Positions 28,702 through 37,587 of a DNA stretch of 64,000 bases are shown here, piece by piece (position 1 is the first letter of the stretch; every line of letters starts with the position of its first letter). The DNA comes from an uncultured Paracoccaceae bacterium (GTDB taxonomy: Bacteria; Pseudomonadota; Alphaproteobacteria; Rhodobacterales; Rhodobacteraceae). The stretch spans positions 1 to 64,000 of the forward strand of contig CAJJBH010000011.1 of NCBI GenBank assembly GCA_905182355.1, written 5' to 3'. Below the pieces are notes generated by a model. It saw only the letters and a list, made by a program, of their open reading frames with translations, made no database searches and was not told the origin of the DNA. The translations under genes and the position numbers were made by a program.

Positions 28702-28893
28702 CCAGACCACACAGGCCCTATCTAGATAGAAGACGGGTTCTGCCCATTTTGTCATCGGTTAATTTCCAGTGGCCTTAAGCAATTCCTCGGATGCTGGCTC
28801 TGTTCGGACCCTGGTCCGTTTACCTGGCGCCCACCTGTACATACAGGTCCCCCGGAATATACAACCAAACGTTTGTGTGGTTCCCGTCACTTT
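28702..28893. ncRNA. possible structured RNA of unknown family
   Basis: About 190 bp with many nested dyads and no coding frame. Bases 28705-28713 can pair with 28874-28882 to close the whole stretch. Inside are a 12-bp palindrome (28718-28729), a hairpin at 28807-28818 with 5-bp arms, and a 7-bp-arm hairpin (28833-28848). A run of five T follows at 28891-28895. The closing stem and size are reminiscent of 6S-like RNA, but I cannot match a family. Strand is uncertain; the T run favours plus. Confidence 0.4.
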
Positions 28894-28895
28894 TT

Positions 28896-29483
28896 CTAAT
28901 CCGCGCCTACCGCCTTGCGGACCATCTCCCAGTATTGGTCCTGCACCTCAGCCAAACTTAAACGGCCTGCGCTGCGAAACCATGTATTCACACCCGTTAG
29001 CATTGCAATGACGGCGAAGGTTGCGATCTTTGCGTCCTTCACATCCCACACCCCATTGGCCTGCCCCGCGATCAAAATGCCCTGAAGACGGTCTTCGTAG
29101 GCCCTACGCATTTCTTCAATCATAGCAAAATTTTGCTCATTTAGATTGCGTAATTCCATGTAGGCAATAAAGACCGCTTCTGGTCGGTCGTGGTGAAAAG
29201 ACATGTGAAACCGCACAAAGTGTTCAAGCGTCTGAAGTGGATCGTCTGCGGTATTATCAGGCAGTGCTGCCATCAATTCGGTCATGTGTGACTGCATCAA
29301 ATCAAACAAAAGGCTTTGTTTATCAGGGGTGTAGTTGTACAATGCACCCGCCTGCACACCCACTTCGCTTGCTATTTGGCGCATCGAGACAGCGGCATAC
29401 CCATGTTTGGCAAATAGCTCTAACGCTGCCTGCCTAACTTTGGGGCCTGTGATACCCGAATGTGATCCCGCTGTGCGTGCCAT
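28896..29483 (-). CDS. TetR-family transcriptional regulator
   Basis: 195 residues from the ATG at 29483, which has AGGTGG upstream. The N-terminal helix-turn-helix reads LFAKHGYAAVSMRQIASEVGVQAGALYNYTPDKQ in pieces typical of TetR. The C-terminal ligand domain has a FHHDRPEAVFIAYMELRNL segment like regulators of fatty-acyl-CoA or aromatic degradation, but the ligand is unknown. No target operon lies beside it. Confidence 0.88.
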   Translation of the reverse strand: MARTAGSHSGITGPKVRQAALELFAKHGYAAVSMRQIASEVGVQAGALYNYTPDKQSLLFDLMQSHMTELMAALPDNTADDPLQTLEHFVRFHMSFHHDRPEAVFIAYMELRNLNEQNFAMIEEMRRAYEDRLQGILIAGQANGVWDVKDAKIATFAVIAMLTGVNTWFRSAGRLSLAEVQDQYWEMVRKAVGAD

Positions 29484-29496
29484 ACCCACCTGTTAT

Positions 29497-29512
29497 CTGA
29501 ACACATGTTCAG
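29497..29512. promoter_or_regulatory. palindrome upstream of the TetR gene, likely operator
   Basis: Arms CTGAACA and TGTTCAG with a 2-nt centre, 14 bp before the TetR start. The size and place fit an autoregulatory TetR site; a target set elsewhere could be found by this motif. Confidence 0.65.
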
Positions 29513-29577
29513 AACCAAGCATCCCTTGCACCAAAACACGCAGTGGTGCATCAAGCATGTAACAAATGGAACACCAC

Positions 29578-29859
29578 ATGCGTTTGATTGCCCTCGTTTT
29601 TCCGTTTGCCCTGATGGGCTGCACCCAGTTCCCTGAACTGTGCAATGCGGTGTCTGCCAGTGGACATAACGCGGACTTCCCTAAACTTGCCCCAGTTCAA
29701 TCACTTCTTGTCCAAAGCCGTTCAACAGGCCCAACAGCCGAACAAACTGTTGCTAACCTGAATGCGCGTGTGCAGGCGTTGCAAAACCGTGCTGCCCGTT
29801 TGCGACAGACAGTTGTTGACCCAAACATACGCAACCGAATGCAAAACGGCATAAACTAA
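29578..29859 (+). CDS. small lipoprotein of unknown function
   Basis: 93 residues from the ATG at 29578: a short hydrophobic signal with lipobox LMGC places the lipidated cysteine near residue 15. The mature part is polar, with a C-terminal helix rich in Arg, Asn and Gln (VANLNARVQALQNRAARLRQ). No domain is recognised. It faces the same way as hom, 78 bp before it, and could share its transcript. Confidence 0.7.
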   Translation: MRLIALVFPFALMGCTQFPELCNAVSASGHNADFPKLAPVQSLLVQSRSTGPTAEQTVANLNARVQALQNRAARLRQTVVDPNIRNRMQNGIN

Positions 29860-29937
29860 GGCGCTTCACGCGTTGCATGAAGGTCGTTAAACCGCTACAT
29901 CGCGCAAAACGAGCTATAATTTCAAAGGATCCTGAAC

Positions 29938-31224
29938 ATGTCACACCCCCTTCGCCTTGGTATTGCCGGTTTGGGAACTGTGGGTGTTGGGGTCGTTAAG
30001 ATTATTCGCCAACAAACTGCTCTTTTGAAGGCACGCACCGGGCGCGAAATCATCATCACTGCCGTCAGCGCACGGACAAAAGACTGCGACCGCGGCGTCC
30101 CGTTGAACAGCTATGCGTGGGAAGACAATCCTGTGGCACTTGCTACCCGCGATGACGTAGATATTTTTGTCGAACTGATGGGCGGCGCAGATGGCCCTGC
30201 CAAGATAGCCACCGAAGCCGCGATTGCCGCTGGAAAACACGTGATCACCGCAAATAAAGCGATGCTGGCTATGCATGGCCATCCTCTTGCGTTGGCAGCC
30301 GAAGCCAAAGGTGTATCGCTACGTTATGAAGCTGCAGTTGCGGGCGGCATTCCGGTGATCAAAACCCTGACCGAAGGTTTGGCTGGAAACGAGATCACGC
30401 GCATCATGGGTGTGATGAACGGATCGTGTAACTACATTCTGACACGCATGGAAGATTCTGGCCTAAGCTATCAAGAGATCTTTGCTGAAGCTGATGGCCT
30501 TGGCTATCTTGAAGCTGATCCACAACTGGACGTGGGTGGCATCGACGCAGCCCACAAGCTGGCCATTTTAAGTTCCATCGCCTTTGGCACCAAAGTCGAC
30601 TTTGACGGAATTGTGATTGAAGGGATTGAACGCGTAAGTATCGAAGATATTAACGCTGCGGCTGATATGGGGTACAAGATTAAATTGCTTGGCGTGACCC
30701 AAATGACGGGCCGCGGGCTTGAGCAACGCATGCAGCCCTGCCTTGTGCCTGCCAGTTCGCCTTTGGGCCAGCTGCAAGGTGGCACAAATATGATCGTGAT
30801 CGAGGGTGATTCAATCGAACAGGTTGTCTTACGTGGCCCGGGTGCGGGAATGGGGCCAACAGCCAGCGCCGTAATGGGTGACGTCTGTGACATTGCGCGC
30901 GGCTTCCAACTGCCTGTCTTTGGACAACCTGCGAAAACGCTGACATCTGCGACACCTGCCAAATCCACACGACCCGCGCCTTATTATTTGCGTATGGGGC
31001 TGGTCGATAAACCCGGTGCCTTGGCAAAAATCGCGACCGTTTTGGGAGAGGCCGGCATAAGCATAGACCGCATGCGTCAATACGGACATGCTGACACCTC
31101 AGCCCCTGTTCTGATCGTAACGCACAAAATTTCTAGTGCTGCTATAGATATCGCATTGGAAGCCATGGAGCGGACTGGTGTCTTGGCCTCTGCTCCTGTT
31201 GCCCTGCGGATCGAAGAGGGCTGA
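29938..31224 (+). CDS. hom: homoserine dehydrogenase
   Basis: NAD(P)-dependent reduction of aspartate semialdehyde to homoserine, for threonine and methionine. The Rossmann motif GIAGLGTVGVGVV is at the N-terminus, the catalytic domain holds GVMNGSCNYILTRME and DPQLDVGGIDAAHKLAIL, and a C-terminal ACT domain (about 350-428, starting YYLRMGLVDKPGALAKIA) indicates allosteric control by an amino acid. 428 residues, intact. In relatives hom is followed by glpX and recJ; here glpX is broken. Confidence 0.95.
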   Translation: MSHPLRLGIAGLGTVGVGVVKIIRQQTALLKARTGREIIITAVSARTKDCDRGVPLNSYAWEDNPVALATRDDVDIFVELMGGADGPAKIATEAAIAAGKHVITANKAMLAMHGHPLALAAEAKGVSLRYEAAVAGGIPVIKTLTEGLAGNEITRIMGVMNGSCNYILTRMEDSGLSYQEIFAEADGLGYLEADPQLDVGGIDAAHKLAILSSIAFGTKVDFDGIVIEGIERVSIEDINAAADMGYKIKLLGVTQMTGRGLEQRMQPCLVPASSPLGQLQGGTNMIVIEGDSIEQVVLRGPGAGMGPTASAVMGDVCDIARGFQLPVFGQPAKTLTSATPAKSTRPAPYYLRMGLVDKPGALAKIATVLGEAGISIDRMRQYGHADTSAPVLIVTHKISSAAIDIALEAMERTGVLASAPVALRIEEG

Positions 31225-31270
31225 ACCAACGGTTCCCGCCAGATACAATAAGGCACAAAGGAATTAGTCC

Positions 31271-32069
31271 ATCACCGCTTTAGCATTGGCCAAACTGGCC
31301 GGTCGTGGTGATGAGAAAGCGGCAATAAACGCAATGCGCGAACAGCTAAAACCACTTCATATCGCCGGCGTGGTGGTATTTGGCGAACGTGATGAGGCCC
31401 CAATGTTGTTCATCGGGGAAAAGTCGGCACAGGCAACGGTCCCAGTGTTGATATCGCGCTGGGTCCACTTGCAGGTACAACACTCACAGCAAGAGACATG
31501 CCTATTACTTTAACTGTTATTGTGATGGACCCACTTGGCTCAATGTTACACGCACCCGACGTTTACATGGATAAGCTGGCAATTGGACCCGGATATGATG
31601 CAGATGTTGTTACAATGGACATGTCGCCTACAGAACGTGTTGAAGCTTTGGCAACAGCCAAAGGCTGTACGCCTTCCGACATCACAGTTTGTATTCTGGA
31701 ACGCCCACGCCACGGGCCCATGATAGCCGCTGTACGTGCGACTGGTGCCGCAATTCGTTTGATCACAGACGGCGACGTCGCAGGTGCCATGCATTGTTCC
31801 GAACCTGGTACCGGTATCGATATGGGCGAAGGTGGCGCACCCGAAGGCGTTTTAGCGCTGCTGCCCTGAAATGTATGGGTGGTCCGTTCTATGGCCGCCT
31901 ACTGTTTCGCAATGATGATGAACGTGCCCGCGCGGCAAAAACTGGCATCACGGATCTGAACCGTATCTCCACGCGAAATGAGTTTGTGACACAAGACGTT
32001 ATCTTTGCCGCAACAGGTGTGACAGGTGGGCTTTACTTGCCGCTGTTCGGCACGAAGTTGGTTAGTTAA
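31271..32069 (+). pseudogene. glpX: class II fructose-1,6-bisphosphatase GlpX, inactivated
   Basis: Reading in three pieces gives recognisable GlpX: GRGDEKAA...AMREQL and GERDEAPMLFIGEK (frame 1), then GTGNGP-like through DMSPTERVEALA, VCILERPRHGPM and LITDGDVAGAMHC to GGAPEGVLA (frame 2), then LKCMGG...GRLLFRNDDERARA and TQDVIFAATGVTGG (frame 3). One base is missing near 31420 and one near 31858, each restoring the usual sequence if inserted. Several short in-frame deletions are present, the N-terminal ~30 codons and start are gone, and the tail is cut. The metal-site motif DPLEG is GPLAG. Non-functional. Confidence 0.93.
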
Positions 32070-32221
32070 CTTGTAAAACGTTGTTGATGCGGTCAAGCAC
32101 TGGTTCCGTCCGTCGAATGTCCTATAAGACACCAATCGTGGACTAAAACAGACGTTTTGGTCCTTTGAATCTGTGGATGCCTCTGGCGGGAGCTTTCCAA
32201 GAAAAATGAACAGGAGATTGC

Positions 32222-33961
32222 ATGGCATTTCTGGGGGTTGAGCATTCATTGACGGGTCGACGTTGGGTTGGGCCCGCGATCGAAATTGACCGAGCAGCGG
32301 AGGCAATCGCGCAGCAAACCGACCTGCCCCGCCCGGTGGCCCAAATTTTGGCACGGCGTGGCGTTGCCCCGCAAGATGCAGAGGCCTTTTTGGCACCATC
32401 CTTGCGTGATCTCCTGCCTGACCCCCGATCATTGCGCGATATGGAAAAAGCCGCTGAACGGTTTTTGAAAGCCGTCTCATCAAGCCAACGTATCGCAGTT
32501 TTTGCAGACTACGATGTTGATGGCGGCAGCTCTGCCGCACTGCTGATTGTTTGGCTGCGGTCTTTAAATCTTACTGCTACATTGTATATCCCGGATCGTA
32601 TCGACGAAGGATATGGCCCGAACGACGAAGCAATGGCCGCCCTTGCAGCCAAGCACGACCTGATCATTTGCGTTGACTGTGGTACGCTTTCTCATGGACC
32701 CATAGCTGCTGCCATTGGCACTGACGTGATTGTCTTGGATCACCATTTGGGTGGTGAAACACTGCCCAATGCCTACGCAGTCGTGAACCCAAACCGCCAA
32801 GATGAAGATGGTGCGCTGGCCCATCTGTGCGCCGCAGGTGTGGTCTTTTTGATGCTGGTCGAAGCAGGGCGGCAAATGCGGGTCGCTGGCCAGCAAGGGC
32901 CTGATTTGATGTCTCTGCTTGATCTGGTTGCATTGGCTACGGTTGCTGACGTTGCCCCACTTATTGGTGTGAACCGCGCCTTTGTGCGCCAAGGATTGCG
33001 TGTGATGGCACGTCGTGAGCGGCCGGGACTTTCTGCATTGGCCGATGTATCACGTATGGATACGGCACCATCATCTTATCACCTTGGCTTTTTGTTGGGA
33101 CCACGTGTGAACGCGGGCGGGCGCATCGGTCAAGCTGACCTTGGCGCTAAGCTATTGGCCTGCAATACTGAACACGACGCGGCGGCAATGGCCGAACGGT
33201 TGGACCACTTAAATACGGAACGGCGTGATATCGAGGCATCCGTGCGCGCCGCAGCCATTGAACAAGCAGAAGAACGTGGATTTGATCATCCCTTGGTGTG
33301 GGCATCGGGCCAAGGCTGGCATCCGGGCGTTGTTGGAATTGTAGCCTCCCGCCTTAAAGAAGCAGCAAACCGACCAGCCATCGTTATCGGTTTTGAAGAC
33401 GGCATTGGTAAAGGGTCTGGTAGATCAGTGTCAGGGATCGACCTTGGCGCACCTATCCAGCGTTTGGTTTCTGAAGGCTTGCTGATCAAAGGTGGTGGTC
33501 ACAAAATGGCTGCTGGCTTAACCGTGGCAGAGGACAAATTGGAAGCCGCAATGGCCCGTTTGTCTGAATTGCTCGACAAACAAGGTGCCGGAAAAATTGG
33601 TGCCGCTGACTTGCGATTGGACGGCGCGATGATGCCAAAAGCTGCAACGGTTGAGTTGTCTGAGCAGATTGAGCAGGCTGGACCTTTTGGCGCTGGTGCA
33701 TCTGGTCCACGATATGCCTTTGCTGACATGCAAATATTTTTTGCCAAACGGGTTGGTGAAAACCACTTAAAACTAAGCTTTGGCGATACCGACGGCGGGC
33801 GTATGGAGGCGATTGCTTTTGGCGCTTTTGATACAGATTTGGGGCCAAGACTGGAACAGCACGGCGGAGCCCGTTTTCACCTTGCTGGGCGTTTAGACAT
33901 CAACACCTTCCGTGGACGTCAGACGATTCAGCTTCGTTTAGAAGATGCTGCACCTGCGTGA
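32222..33961 (+). CDS. recJ: single-stranded-DNA exonuclease RecJ
   Basis: 5'-3' exonuclease in recombination and mismatch repair. DHH-family motifs are visible: ADYDVDGGSSAALL (motif I), CVDCGT, and LDHHLGG (motif III), with NPNRQDE after it; the DHHA1 domain has GGGHKMAAG. A C-terminal OB-like domain follows. 579 residues, intact, with AGGAG-like upstream. It probably now relies on transcription through the dead glpX. Confidence 0.95.
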   Translation: MAFLGVEHSLTGRRWVGPAIEIDRAAEAIAQQTDLPRPVAQILARRGVAPQDAEAFLAPSLRDLLPDPRSLRDMEKAAERFLKAVSSSQRIAVFADYDVDGGSSAALLIVWLRSLNLTATLYIPDRIDEGYGPNDEAMAALAAKHDLIICVDCGTLSHGPIAAAIGTDVIVLDHHLGGETLPNAYAVVNPNRQDEDGALAHLCAAGVVFLMLVEAGRQMRVAGQQGPDLMSLLDLVALATVADVAPLIGVNRAFVRQGLRVMARRERPGLSALADVSRMDTAPSSYHLGFLLGPRVNAGGRIGQADLGAKLLACNTEHDAAAMAERLDHLNTERRDIEASVRAAAIEQAEERGFDHPLVWASGQGWHPGVVGIVASRLKEAANRPAIVIGFEDGIGKGSGRSVSGIDLGAPIQRLVSEGLLIKGGGHKMAAGLTVAEDKLEAAMARLSELLDKQGAGKIGAADLRLDGAMMPKAATVELSEQIEQAGPFGAGASGPRYAFADMQIFFAKRVGENHLKLSFGDTDGGRMEAIAFGAFDTDLGPRLEQHGGARFHLAGRLDINTFRGRQTIQLRLEDAAPA

Positions 33962-34037
33962 AAAAAAAGTTGTATATTTTGGGTTTTTTCTACTTGCGCA
34001 AGGAGCAGGCTTTCCCTAAATACCGCTTCACCAACGT

Positions 34038-34112
34038 GGCCCGTTCGTCTATCGGTTAGGACATCTGGTTTTCAACCAGGAAAGAGGGGTTCAACTCCCC
34101 TACGGGCTGCCA
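34038..34112 (+). tRNA. tRNA-Glu (anticodon TTC)
   Basis: 75-nt cloverleaf: acceptor stem 34038-34044 with 34102-34108, anticodon loop TTTTCAA giving TTC, T arm GGGG-TTCAACT-CCCC, discriminator G and encoded CCA. The rest up to 34229 holds nothing I can name. Confidence 0.95.
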
Positions 34113-34229
34113 CGGTAATTCCTTCTACCCACTAGGTATGACTTCGATACACCTCGCTAAGTTTGCAAGCGGGTCGAATAATTCCTTATTGCTGAACTAC
34201 CGTCCCCACATCTGCCCACGCCAAAGCTT

Positions 34230-35240
34230 TTAAGTCTTCGGTGAAAACGTTTGCTGAGCGCGCCCCATTCTCTTAGATGCATAAAGGGCAATATCTGCAT
34301 TCTCAAACAACTGCTTTGCCGTTGAAGAACTGTCCATCAAGTTGAATACTGATCCGATACTTGCAGAAACTTGGCAAACTTTATCTTGAAAATGAATCGG
34401 CATTTCTAACTCAGAGATGATGCGCTGCCCAATGCTTGTAAGTACAGCAGCGTCACTCACCCCTGGAAAGAGGATTGCAAATTCGTCCCCCCCTAAACGG
34501 GCAACGGTGTCAGTTTCACGGATTTCTTCGATCATGATCTGTGAAACGGTTTGCAACACATGATCCCCTGCGGCGTGTCCAAGTGAATCGTTTACAGCTT
34601 TGAAAAAAGCTAAATCGATCTGCATTAGCGCAAAGCCATGGCCCGAAACAATTTGCCTTTCCATGATGTAATCAAAGGCCCTTCGGTTTTTCAGGCCAGT
34701 TAATGTGTCGGTAAACGCTTGTTCTTCAGCGGCGATCATCGCGCCCTGTAACCGCAAATTCAACTTTCGCGAAGCTTCCATCGCAGCCGATTTCGCTTCG
34801 ACCAGATATAACATCTCGATTGTTAAATCCGTAGGGGCAAAATCCGTATTGGTTAATCCGTATTCACGAACAGCATCGACCACCGAAATACCAAACGACA
34901 GGTTTACAATCAGGTGGTCAGCCACAGGTCCGGGCACCAGAACACCTTTTAGCTTTGTCCTTGGCGTATCACGCAAATTCAAATGAAGCTTTGCAAACGC
35001 AATATAATGCAGTTCTTTGGCGCAAGATATAGATCGCGGTCGTTTTAGGACAAACACTTCAAGAAACCGTTTTCCGACCCATTTCGATTTCGCACGAATT
35101 TTTTCAAGCGTTGGCCCAACGTGAACAATATGACCCGTCTTGTTCAAGACAAGGTGCATCGGACAAATTACATTCAGTATATCCGTCATACCCCAATGGT
35201 CATCCGATCGCTTTGATTTCAAGCTTTGGCAACCAATCAC
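34230..35240 (-). CDS. H-NOX-associated diguanylate cyclase (HNOBA-GGDEF)
   Basis: 336-residue protein with an N-terminal H-NOX-associated domain (about 20-140, beginning ICPMHLVLNKTGHI), a coiled linker (about 145-175) and a GGDEF domain. The active-site GGDEF is intact (250-254), and an inhibitory I-site RETD lies five residues before it, so it should make cyclic di-GMP with product inhibition. The start is a GTG that overlaps the H-NOX stop (GTGA); an ATG at 35189 is possible. In Shewanella woodyi and Dinoroseobacter shibae, H-NOX proteins control such partner enzymes in response to nitric oxide. Confidence 0.9.
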   Translation of the reverse strand: MIGCQSLKSKRSDDHWGMTDILNVICPMHLVLNKTGHIVHVGPTLEKIRAKSKWVGKRFLEVFVLKRPRSISCAKELHYIAFAKLHLNLRDTPRTKLKGVLVPGPVADHLIVNLSFGISVVDAVREYGLTNTDFAPTDLTIEMLYLVEAKSAAMEASRKLNLRLQGAMIAAEEQAFTDTLTGLKNRRAFDYIMERQIVSGHGFALMQIDLAFFKAVNDSLGHAAGDHVLQTVSQIMIEEIRETDTVARLGGDEFAILFPGVSDAAVLTSIGQRIISELEMPIHFQDKVCQVSASIGSVFNLMDSSSTAKQLFENADIALYASKRMGRAQQTFSPKT

Positions 35241-35821
35241 AGTCGCGCCCCCAAATCAAAATGACGACCTTCAGAATACTCAGAAACGATCAATGAAATT
35301 GAAATGGTTTCGACCCCCTGAGACGATCCAAGATGATACAAAGTTACCAGCGCACCATAATCATCAGCCATCGTACGCAGAATCCCAATGAATACATGCC
35401 CTGCCCCAGAAATTGGGCTTTTGCAGGATAACGAAAATTGGGTTGCGGCCTGATCGCGTAACTCTAGTTCCGGTAGTTCGAGGTCGGAAACAGCCAAACG
35501 CGCACGATCCGGCAATTCATCCAAAGAATGTAAGAACTCTACGAAAGTGACACCACCAAACCGCAACAATCGCCGCAGGCTTTCGGTATTTGGGTGTGAA
35601 ACCAAATAGGTCCCCAAGTCTTCCATCAATTCAAATTTTGGACGATTTAGAACAGCGCTTGCAGCCTCCAAAATTTGTGTTGTCTGACCATCTTCATAAA
35701 TCAGCATCGATTCAAAGTCGGAAAACCCGATATCCGCCAAACGTGCGCATTCAGCCCATTTTTCAAGACCATATCTATCTGTAACAAAGCACTGTATCGC
35801 GCGATTTGTTAGCCCATGCAT
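35237..35821 (-). CDS. H-NOX domain protein, heme ligand seemingly missing
   Basis: 194 residues from the ATG at 35821 (MHGLTNRAIQCFV). The fold of the heme-NO/oxygen family is clear: FVTDRYGLEKW, then LGTYLVSHPNTESLRRLLRFGG and FVEFLHSLDEL. The family's proximal heme histidine is expected right after SLDEL (near residue 104), but proline is there. The YxSxR heme-propionate motif is replaced by CKSPI (133-137). H98 in FLHSLDEL might be a substitute ligand, or heme may not bind. Coupled by overlap to the diguanylate cyclase. Confidence 0.85.
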   Translation of the reverse strand: MHGLTNRAIQCFVTDRYGLEKWAECARLADIGFSDFESMLIYEDGQTTQILEAASAVLNRPKFELMEDLGTYLVSHPNTESLRRLLRFGGVTFVEFLHSLDELPDRARLAVSDLELPELELRDQAATQFSLSCKSPISGAGHVFIGILRTMADDYGALVTLYHLGSSQGVETISISLIVSEYSEGRHFDLGARL

Positions 35822-35926
35822 TGGTGCCTCATCCCTTAGCCTCAAGGAACAATGCGCGACCAATCTTTAATATTCTGCCAACACATCAACGTTTATGGCA
35901 ATCTTTATCGGTTTAAATCATGGCTA

Positions 35927-37486
35927 TTAGAAATCAGTCGGTGCGCCACCCTCTTCTTTACGTTTCGCAACAAAGGCGGCCAATTCTTCACGGATCGCAT
36001 CATCCATTGGTGGTTCTTCGAAATTCTCGATGATGTCTTTGAAAATTCCGTGCGCACGCTCTGGCGTCCAAATACCGCCAGCAACTTCCCAGCCTTCGTA
36101 GTTTTTCCAATCACTTAAGAAAGGTTGATAAAACGCCGTCGTATAGCGGTCTTGGGTGTGCTGAATACCAAAGAAATGCCCATCATTGCCAACCGACTTA
36201 ATCGCATCCAAAGCGATATCATCTACGTCTGTGGCCCACAGCTTCGGATCAAGGTAGCGCTGGATTTGCTGCAACACCTCACAATCCATGATGAATTTTT
36301 CCGGGCTAGCGATCAAGCCGCCCTCAAGCCAGCCTGCCGCGTGGTAAACCATATTGGTGCCTGACTGTACGGCGGCCCAAAGGCTGTTGGAGGTTTCCCA
36401 CATCGCCTGCCCGTCCGGCACATTGGCCGCGCACACACCCGATGATCGCAACGGCAGCCCATAATAGCGTGCCATCTGCCCTGTCATTTGCGTAGCGCGC
36501 ATATATTCCGGTGTCCCGAACGCAGGGGCACCTGATTTCATATCCACATTCGACGTAAACGTGCCAATCGCACAGGCCACACCGGGGTTGATGTATTGCG
36601 CCAAAGCAATCGCGCAAAGTCCCTCGGCCAACGACTGTGCCACTGCGCCTGACATCGTCACAGGTGCCATAGCCCCCGCAAGAGTGAACGGCGTCACCAC
36701 AAGCCCCTGCCCACGCCGCGCAAGCCGCATCCAGCCATCCATCATTGGGTAGTCATGTTTCAGGGGCGAGGTAGAGTTAATGTTGGTGTACATCTTCGGA
36801 CTGGCATCGAATTCCTCATGGGTGTGGCCACCCGCAATCCGCACCATTTCAACCACATCCTCGACCCGTTCTTTGCCAAGGGAATAGGCGTGCATAACCT
36901 TGTCAGTGATCGTCAGCTTGTCATAAAGCACATCTAGGTGTCTTACGCTGGCATGCACATCAACGGGTTCAACCGGGTACCCCCCAGCAAAATGGATACA
37001 ATTGAAATATTGCGTCAGTTTTAGCAAATTCTGGCACATTTCACGGGTACCCGATACCTTGGTACCAATCGACATATCCCAATAACTAGGGGGAGATGAC
37101 ACATTGCCAAAGTTAATGTGATTGCCACCAATCGTAATTTGGCGATCTGGATTGCGCGGTGTCAACGTGAATGAACTTGGGGCTTTGCCCACCATCTCCA
37201 TGACAAACGCGCGGTCCATGCGCACATTGGTCCCATTAACGATGCAACCAGCTTCTTTTAACAAAGCGACTGCTTCGGGATGTAGAAACTCAATACCTAT
37301 CTCTTCAAGGATACGCATGGCACCGTCATGAATGGCAGCAACACCTTCCTCGGTCAGCGGCTCAACAGGGCGATCTACCAACAACGGTGGGTTCCAAGGC
37401 ATCTGCTCAATGACTTCGCCACCGCGACGGGCAGCAGCGCCCGCACGCCCACCGCTACGTGTTCTACGCTTTGTGTCCCGAGCCAT
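35927..37486 (-). CDS. MttB-family methyltransferase without pyrrolysine
   Basis: 519-residue protein of the trimethylamine methyltransferase family: a (beta/alpha)8 barrel with WNPPLLVDRPVEPLTEEGV near the N-terminus and GGYPVEPVDVH further on. No in-frame stop interrupts it, so it is the non-pyrrolysine type; members of this type studied so far demethylate quaternary amines such as glycine betaine or carnitine relatives, passing the methyl to a corrinoid protein. The basic N-terminal tail (1-24) is typical of marine roseobacter members. No corrinoid protein gene is adjacent, so the substrate is open. Confidence 0.88.
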   Translation of the reverse strand: MARDTKRRTRSGGRAGAAARRGGEVIEQMPWNPPLLVDRPVEPLTEEGVAAIHDGAMRILEEIGIEFLHPEAVALLKEAGCIVNGTNVRMDRAFVMEMVGKAPSSFTLTPRNPDRQITIGGNHINFGNVSSPPSYWDMSIGTKVSGTREMCQNLLKLTQYFNCIHFAGGYPVEPVDVHASVRHLDVLYDKLTITDKVMHAYSLGKERVEDVVEMVRIAGGHTHEEFDASPKMYTNINSTSPLKHDYPMMDGWMRLARRGQGLVVTPFTLAGAMAPVTMSGAVAQSLAEGLCAIALAQYINPGVACAIGTFTSNVDMKSGAPAFGTPEYMRATQMTGQMARYYGLPLRSSGVCAANVPDGQAMWETSNSLWAAVQSGTNMVYHAAGWLEGGLIASPEKFIMDCEVLQQIQRYLDPKLWATDVDDIALDAIKSVGNDGHFFGIQHTQDRYTTAFYQPFLSDWKNYEGWEVAGGIWTPERAHGIFKDIIENFEEPPMDDAIREELAAFVAKRKEEGGAPTDF

Positions 37487-37587
37487 CTAAAGTCCTCCGT
37501 TTGGTGTTACCTCATCCAAACGCAACAGGCAGACCACTGGCCTGTCGGTTTACGACAGCTTTTGTCGTTTTATCACGTTCATGACGG

